The notes under the pieces were generated by a model. That model ran no database searches, had not been told where the DNA came from, and saw nothing but the letters and a program-made list of their open reading frames with translations. DNA of 17,725 nt from assembly GCA_025980625.1 (NCBI GenBank), contig JAICXG010000028.1:1-17725 (forward strand). The letters are read 5' to 3'. The translations under genes were made by a program, and so were the position numbers. This DNA is from Chthoniobacterales bacterium (lineage in GTDB: Bacteria > Verrucomicrobiota > Verrucomicrobiia > Chthoniobacterales > UBA10450). Numbering within the stretch: the stretch's first letter is position 1; each line of letters starts with the position of its first letter. Of this stretch, positions 14,443 to 17,725 are shown piece after piece.

Positions 14443-16854
14443 ATGCGCAGACTTTCGTTTCTGTTCCTTACTCTCTTCGTCGCCATCACGGCGTACGGAC
14501 AACTTATTACACTCGCGCCGGAGCGAACCGGCCATGTCGCCACTCTGCTGCAGTCAGGCAAGGTCCTCATCACGGGCGGCGTAAATGAAAGCGCGGTGCT
14601 CTCCTCGGCGGTAATTTACGATCCGGCGACGGGTGTCTTTACACCTACCGGTGCGATGGTGAGTGCGCGCGAGAATCACACGTCGACTCTTCTGCCCGAC
14701 GGACGCGTGCTCATTACCGGCGGTGATCAAAACGGTATCTCACTCCAAACCGCCGAGACTTATGACCCTGCGACCGGCATCTTTACCCTCACTCCGCAAG
14801 GGATGCGCAAGGCGCGCTCGCAACACACGGCGACACTCCTTGCCGATGGCACCGTGCTTATCCTCGGCGGTCAGACCGCGGATATCTTCGACCCATCCCG
14901 GAATAGCTTTACCCAAACGCTTGGCTTGCCTGTGAAGGGTCGCAAGAGTCACATGGCGACACGACTTCCGGATGGCAAAGTGCTGATCAGCGGCGGTTAT
15001 ATCAACAACGTCGCAACCGATACGGCGGAGGTCTACGACCCCGCGACGCAGCTGTTTTCCGCCACCCCAACTCCAATGGTCATCCCGCGGGCTAATCATA
15101 CCTCCACCCTAATGCCTTCTGGGGTGGTGTTCATCACGGGAGGATTCTCTGGCACCAGTCCACACAGTGAGACTGAGACTTATGATCCCGTGACCCAGAC
15201 TTTTACTCTCGACACCGACATGCTCTACCATCGATCGAATCATCAGGCAGTGCTACTCAGTGATGGCGAGCTGCTCGTGATTGGCGGAGTAACCCTGGAA
15301 AGCGGTTTCCTCGCGATCGATGAAATCTATAACCCTGCGACCAAGACCTGGACGGAGCGTGGTCAACTGCTCGAAGATCGGGCCGGACATACCGCGACCG
15401 CCCTTCTCAGTGGCGACATCCTGGTCGCCGGCGGGGTTACTGGCAACGAAACCCTGCAGAGCGCCGAGATCCTTGATCCGGTCACGCACCAATTCACCTC
15501 TCTGGGCAACATGCAGGTTCCGCGCAATCAACATACGGCCACACTTCTACAGGATGGGAGAGTGCTAATCGCCGGGGGCAGCACAGACACTGTCACACTT
15601 ACTTCGGCGGAGATATTTAATCCTGCAAATAACTCCTTTGCGTTGCTTGCTTCAAATCTCAGCGATCAGCGCAAGAACCATACGGCTACACTTCTGAATG
15701 ACGGCGAGGTCCTGATCGCCGGCGGTCGAAACAGCGCGGACGGGAAATTGCGGAGCGCTGACCTGTTCAAACCCGCGACTAATCTCTTTACCAAGACGGG
15801 CGCGATGCGCAGTGTGCGCGCCCTGCACACCGCGACATTGTTGAATGATGGCCGTCCGCTGATGGTCGGAGGAGTCATAACTGGCGGCGGCGAAACCGAC
15901 ACCGCCGAGACCTATGACCCTGGGTCTGGCACTTTTACTCTTACGGCCGGAAACTTGAACATCGGACGCAAACGGCATCGCGCCAGTCTTCTCAACGATG
16001 GCAAAGTCTTGATAAGTGGCGGGACCATTCTAGCCAATGGTCAGGGCGAAGGAGATCGCACGACCGAAACCGCCGAGCTTTTCGATCCGGCGAGCGGGAC
16101 TTTCACCCAGGTAGGCGATATGAGTATCGCACGCTCCGATCATGACTCGGTCCTGCTCGGAGATGGGACGGTCGTAATTACTGGGGGAACGGTTTTGGCG
16201 GCAGCCGGTGATATCTACAATCCCACCCTGCAAACTTTCACTCCCACCGCCAACAGCATGCTGGATGCGCGTGGCCGGCTCGTATCCCTGCGGCTAAAGA
16301 ACGCCGCCTGGGGTTCCCTCCAGGGCGAGGTGCTCGCGATCGGTGGCTCAGACCTGGGGAACAGCATCTTTGGCGGCGCGCAACAAGCACTTGCGTCGGT
16401 CGAGATTTACAATCCTGCGACGAGTCAGTTCAGTAGCTTTGGCGCCATGACTGTGGCGCGGCAGAATCACACCGCAACCGAGCTTCAGGACGGCAGGATT
16501 CTGATCACGGGCGGTGTCGGCCGTCCATTTGTCAGCGGCACGGCGGAGTTAGTTCCTGGCGCTGCGCCAACGCCAACACCGACTCCAACACCGAGCCCGC
16601 CCGTTATCAGGAAACAACCGAGGCCAGCGAAGGTTTTAGTTGGTCAGAGCGCGACCTTTAGCGTGGTTGCCGGCGGCCCGCCGCCGCTGAGCTATCAATG
16701 GAAGAAAAACGGCAGCGCGATCAACGGCGCCACTAATAGCTCTTACACGACTCCGCCCGCGACAAAGCAGGATAATGGCGCCCTGTTCAGAGTCACTGTC
16801 AGTAATCCTGGCGGAAGTATCGACAGCAATGACGCCAAGTTATCGGTGAAATAG
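14443..16854 (+). CDS. Secreted kelch-repeat protein with C-terminal Ig-like domain
   Basis: This 803-residue protein starts with a signal peptide (MRRLSFLFLTLFVAITAYGQ). I count 14 kelch-type repeats between about residues 28 and 705. Each follows the pattern R-x-x-HTATLLxDGxVLIxGG, then a variable loop, then AExYDPAT-x-x-F. Repeats 12 and 13 are the most degenerate. Kelch motifs each form one blade, so 14 would make two seven-bladed propellers. A Thr-Pro linker (TPTPTPTPSPP, near 710) leads to an Ig-like domain (about 720-803) with SYQWKKNG and DNGALFRVTVSN. No sorting anchor or catalytic motif is visible. Such proteins are probably cell-surface or secreted binding proteins, ligand unknown. 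The gene has no TCGTTAGGC copy, unlike most of the window. Confidence 0.9.
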   Translation: MRRLSFLFLTLFVAITAYGQLITLAPERTGHVATLLQSGKVLITGGVNESAVLSSAVIYDPATGVFTPTGAMVSARENHTSTLLPDGRVLITGGDQNGISLQTAETYDPATGIFTLTPQGMRKARSQHTATLLADGTVLILGGQTADIFDPSRNSFTQTLGLPVKGRKSHMATRLPDGKVLISGGYINNVATDTAEVYDPATQLFSATPTPMVIPRANHTSTLMPSGVVFITGGFSGTSPHSETETYDPVTQTFTLDTDMLYHRSNHQAVLLSDGELLVIGGVTLESGFLAIDEIYNPATKTWTERGQLLEDRAGHTATALLSGDILVAGGVTGNETLQSAEILDPVTHQFTSLGNMQVPRNQHTATLLQDGRVLIAGGSTDTVTLTSAEIFNPANNSFALLASNLSDQRKNHTATLLNDGEVLIAGGRNSADGKLRSADLFKPATNLFTKTGAMRSVRALHTATLLNDGRPLMVGGVITGGGETDTAETYDPGSGTFTLTAGNLNIGRKRHRASLLNDGKVLISGGTILANGQGEGDRTTETAELFDPASGTFTQVGDMSIARSDHDSVLLGDGTVVITGGTVLAAAGDIYNPTLQTFTPTANSMLDARGRLVSLRLKNAAWGSLQGEVLAIGGSDLGNSIFGGAQQALASVEIYNPATSQFSSFGAMTVARQNHTATELQDGRILITGGVGRPFVSGTAELVPGAAPTPTPTPTPSPPVIRKQPRPAKVLVGQSATFSVVAGGPPPLSYQWKKNGSAINGATNSSYTTPPATKQDNGALFRVTVSNPGGSIDSNDAKLSVK

Positions 16855-16881
16855 GAGCTCTCCTCTCGTCATCCGACTAAC

Positions 16882-17196
16882 TTAGATCCCAAGGCCACCC
16901 GGCAGGTTCAGCCCGCCTGTGATCTTCGACATCTCCGAGCCGGCCATTTCCTTGCCCTTCGCGATCGCCTGCTGCACGCCGCTCAGGACGAGGTCCTCCA
17001 GCATTTCGACATCTTCGGGATCGACCACTTCCGGCGCGATCTTGATCGATAAGACGTCCCCGGCCCCGTTCGCGACGACCGTGACCTTGCCGCCGCCGGC
17101 CGTGATCTCGACCGTCTTTTCCTCCAATTCGGCCTGAGTCCTGGCCATCTGCTCCTGCATCTTCTGCGCTTGCTTCATTAACTTGTTCAGGTTCAT
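16882..17196 (-). CDS. ybaB: YbaB/EbfC family nucleoid-associated DNA-binding protein
   Basis: This 104-residue protein matches the YbaB/EbfC family in length and layout. It has an N-terminal helix (MNLNKLMKQAQKMQEQMART), a beta core (VEITAGGGKVTVVANGAGDV, IKIAPEVVDPEDVEMLEDLV) and a C-terminal helix and Gly-rich tail (GLNLPGGLGI). The family forms dimers that bind DNA. The gene starts six bases after the dnaX stop, the conserved dnaX-ybaB order, in which recR commonly follows. Here the next gene downstream is instead the convergent kelch gene, so recR is not adjacent. Confidence 0.95.
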   Translation of the reverse strand: MNLNKLMKQAQKMQEQMARTQAELEEKTVEITAGGGKVTVVANGAGDVLSIKIAPEVVDPEDVEMLEDLVLSGVQQAIAKGKEMAGSEMSKITGGLNLPGGLGI

Positions 17197-17202
17197 CGGT
17201 CG

Positions 17203-17725
17203 TTAGGTAGTTACAGGTTTGATTTTACCTTCGAAGATCTCGAGCGCTTCCTGAACGAGAGTATCGTCCTTGAAAGAGCCCCGATTGTCAGCCGCCCCGG
17301 CGGCTTGCGCCGTAGCCGGCAGGCTCTCGTCAATTGTGAACTTGAGCTTCCAATTCTCACCCGTCAGTTCTTTTAAGACCGCTTCCAGGAAAGAGCGGTT
17401 GTTACTCCAGTCCAGTTGATTCATCGCGCTCTTCTGATCGGGAGGAAAACCGATCCGAAGCTCGGAGCCATCGGCACCGAGAAAGCTGGCCGCTGGCAGC
17501 AGGGTTCGCGAAAGGGGTCGCCGCGATTTGACGATTTCCACCGCCTGCGCCCAGACGTGCGCCAGGTCCTCAGTCGCCGCTGGTTCTGATTTCTTCGCGA
17601 TCTTTTCCGCACCCATCTTCTGGACTGGCGACCTTCCTTTACCCGTTAGGCCAGAAGGTGTGGGGCTCGAGGCGCCACTTCCTCCGCGGCGGAGGGCGGC
17701 GAGATTCTCAATTACCTCATCGAGC
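17203..17725 (-). CDS. dnaX: DNA polymerase III subunit gamma/tau, C-terminal part (partial)
   Basis: The reading frame is open from the stop at 17205-17203 to the right edge of the window, so only the last 173 or so residues are seen. The edge reads LDEVIENLAALRRG, a familiar piece of the DnaX collar region. A Ser/Thr/Pro/Gly linker follows, then the C-terminal tau-type domain (LAHVWAQAVEIVKSRRPL to LKELTGENWKLKFT). An internal ATG at 17616 is not the start. DnaX is the clamp-loader ATPase of the replisome; its ATPase domain lies outside the window. The following ybaB gene supports the call. A near-match repeat at 17643 falls in the linker, and another at 17200 covers the stop. Confidence 0.9.
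   Translation of the reverse strand, partial: LDEVIENLAALRRGGSGASSPTPSGLTGKGRSPVQKMGAEKIAKKSEPAATEDLAHVWAQAVEIVKSRRPLSRTLLPAASFLGADGSELRIGFPPDQKSAMNQLDWSNNRSFLEAVLKELTGENWKLKFTIDESLPATAQAAGAADNRGSFKDDTLVQEALEIFEGKIKPVTT

Larger units (their letters stand above)
197..17651. repeat. Dispersed 9-mer family TCGTTAGGC / GCCTAACGA (uptake-sequence-like)
   Basis: Exact TCGTTAGGC on the plus strand starts at 197, 628, 1824, 2434, 3327, 3592, 5953, 8089, 11216 and 12092. Exact GCCTAACGA starts at 2576, 2936, 3605, 4141, 4429, 4873, 5548, 5632 and 7416. Near matches are CCGTTAGGC at 3231 and 17643, TCGTTAGGT at 17200, GCGTTAGGA at 3969 and 5611, and GCCTAACA at 6693. Read in the TCGTTAGGC sense, the next base is A or G in 17 of 19 copies. 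Copies occur singly in genes without disrupting them, and as inverted pairs between genes. The even strand split (10 against 9) and inverted intergenic pairs match known DNA uptake sequences better than Chi- or KOPS-type sites. Function is inferred. Confidence 0.9.

Noticed and set aside
835..16978. GCGATCGC octamer enrichment (HIP1-like)
   Set aside because: At least seven copies occur (835, 865, 2475, 2770, 9667, 10048, 16971), above chance but far less than the 9-mer, and they blend into a general excess of GATCGCG-type sequence in coding regions.
197..17651. TTAGGC as a telomere-like repeat
   Set aside because: TTAGGC is the nematode telomere unit, but here copies are single and dispersed, always in a longer 9-base word, in a bacterial gene context.

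Overview
The window is GC-rich bacterial chromosome, densely coded on both strands, with no phage, IS, CRISPR, tRNA or rRNA signatures. The gene set is an ECF sigma factor with a coupled downstream gene, multi-repeat kelch secretory proteins, a CheB-CheR-PAS-kinase fusion and a dnaX-ybaB pair. This suits a soil Verrucomicrobiota-type organism (Chthoniobacterales-like). That placement is an inference from gene style, not a proven assignment.

Layout. 1-543 (minus): an ECF sigma factor overlapping the start of a small gene that runs off the left edge. 744-3280 (minus): a FAD-dependent desaturase-like oxidoreductase whose stop overlaps the start of a Ca2+/H+ antiporter (ATGA overlap). 3281-5640: small putative zinc-binding proteins around a helix-hairpin-helix plus PHP phosphoesterase. 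Two of these small proteins (3607-3906 minus, 5179-5535 plus) are clear paralogues flanking the PHP gene. 5640-6369: short, weakly supported ORFs. 6370-10947 (plus): a 1525-residue soluble CheB-CheR-PAS-histidine kinase. 10972-12494 (minus): a secreted M23 peptidase coupled to a small secreted protein, divergent from a secreted BsuPI-type protein (12549-13061) that is followed by a PHP histidinol-phosphatase-like gene. 13911-14171 (minus): a Trp/Gly-rich small membrane protein with a strong ribosome binding site. 14443-16854 (plus): a secreted protein with 14 kelch repeats and an Ig-like domain. 16882-17725 (minus): ybaB and the 3' part of dnaX.

The most unusual signal is not a gene. The 9-mer TCGTTAGGC (reverse complement GCCTAACGA) occurs 19 times exactly, plus about six near matches, where about 0.1 would be expected by chance. 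Copies lie on both strands about equally, inside genes in every usable frame and between genes. They force the rare Leu codon TTA in six separate Ser-Leu-Gly tripeptides and supply stop codons to several small genes. One inverted pair forms a perfect hairpin with a GAAA loop between two convergent genes. This closely parallels the DNA uptake sequences of Neisseria and Pasteurellaceae, but the word differs from the ones I know. The motif is absent from 12,101 to 17,199, a stretch that includes the kelch gene.
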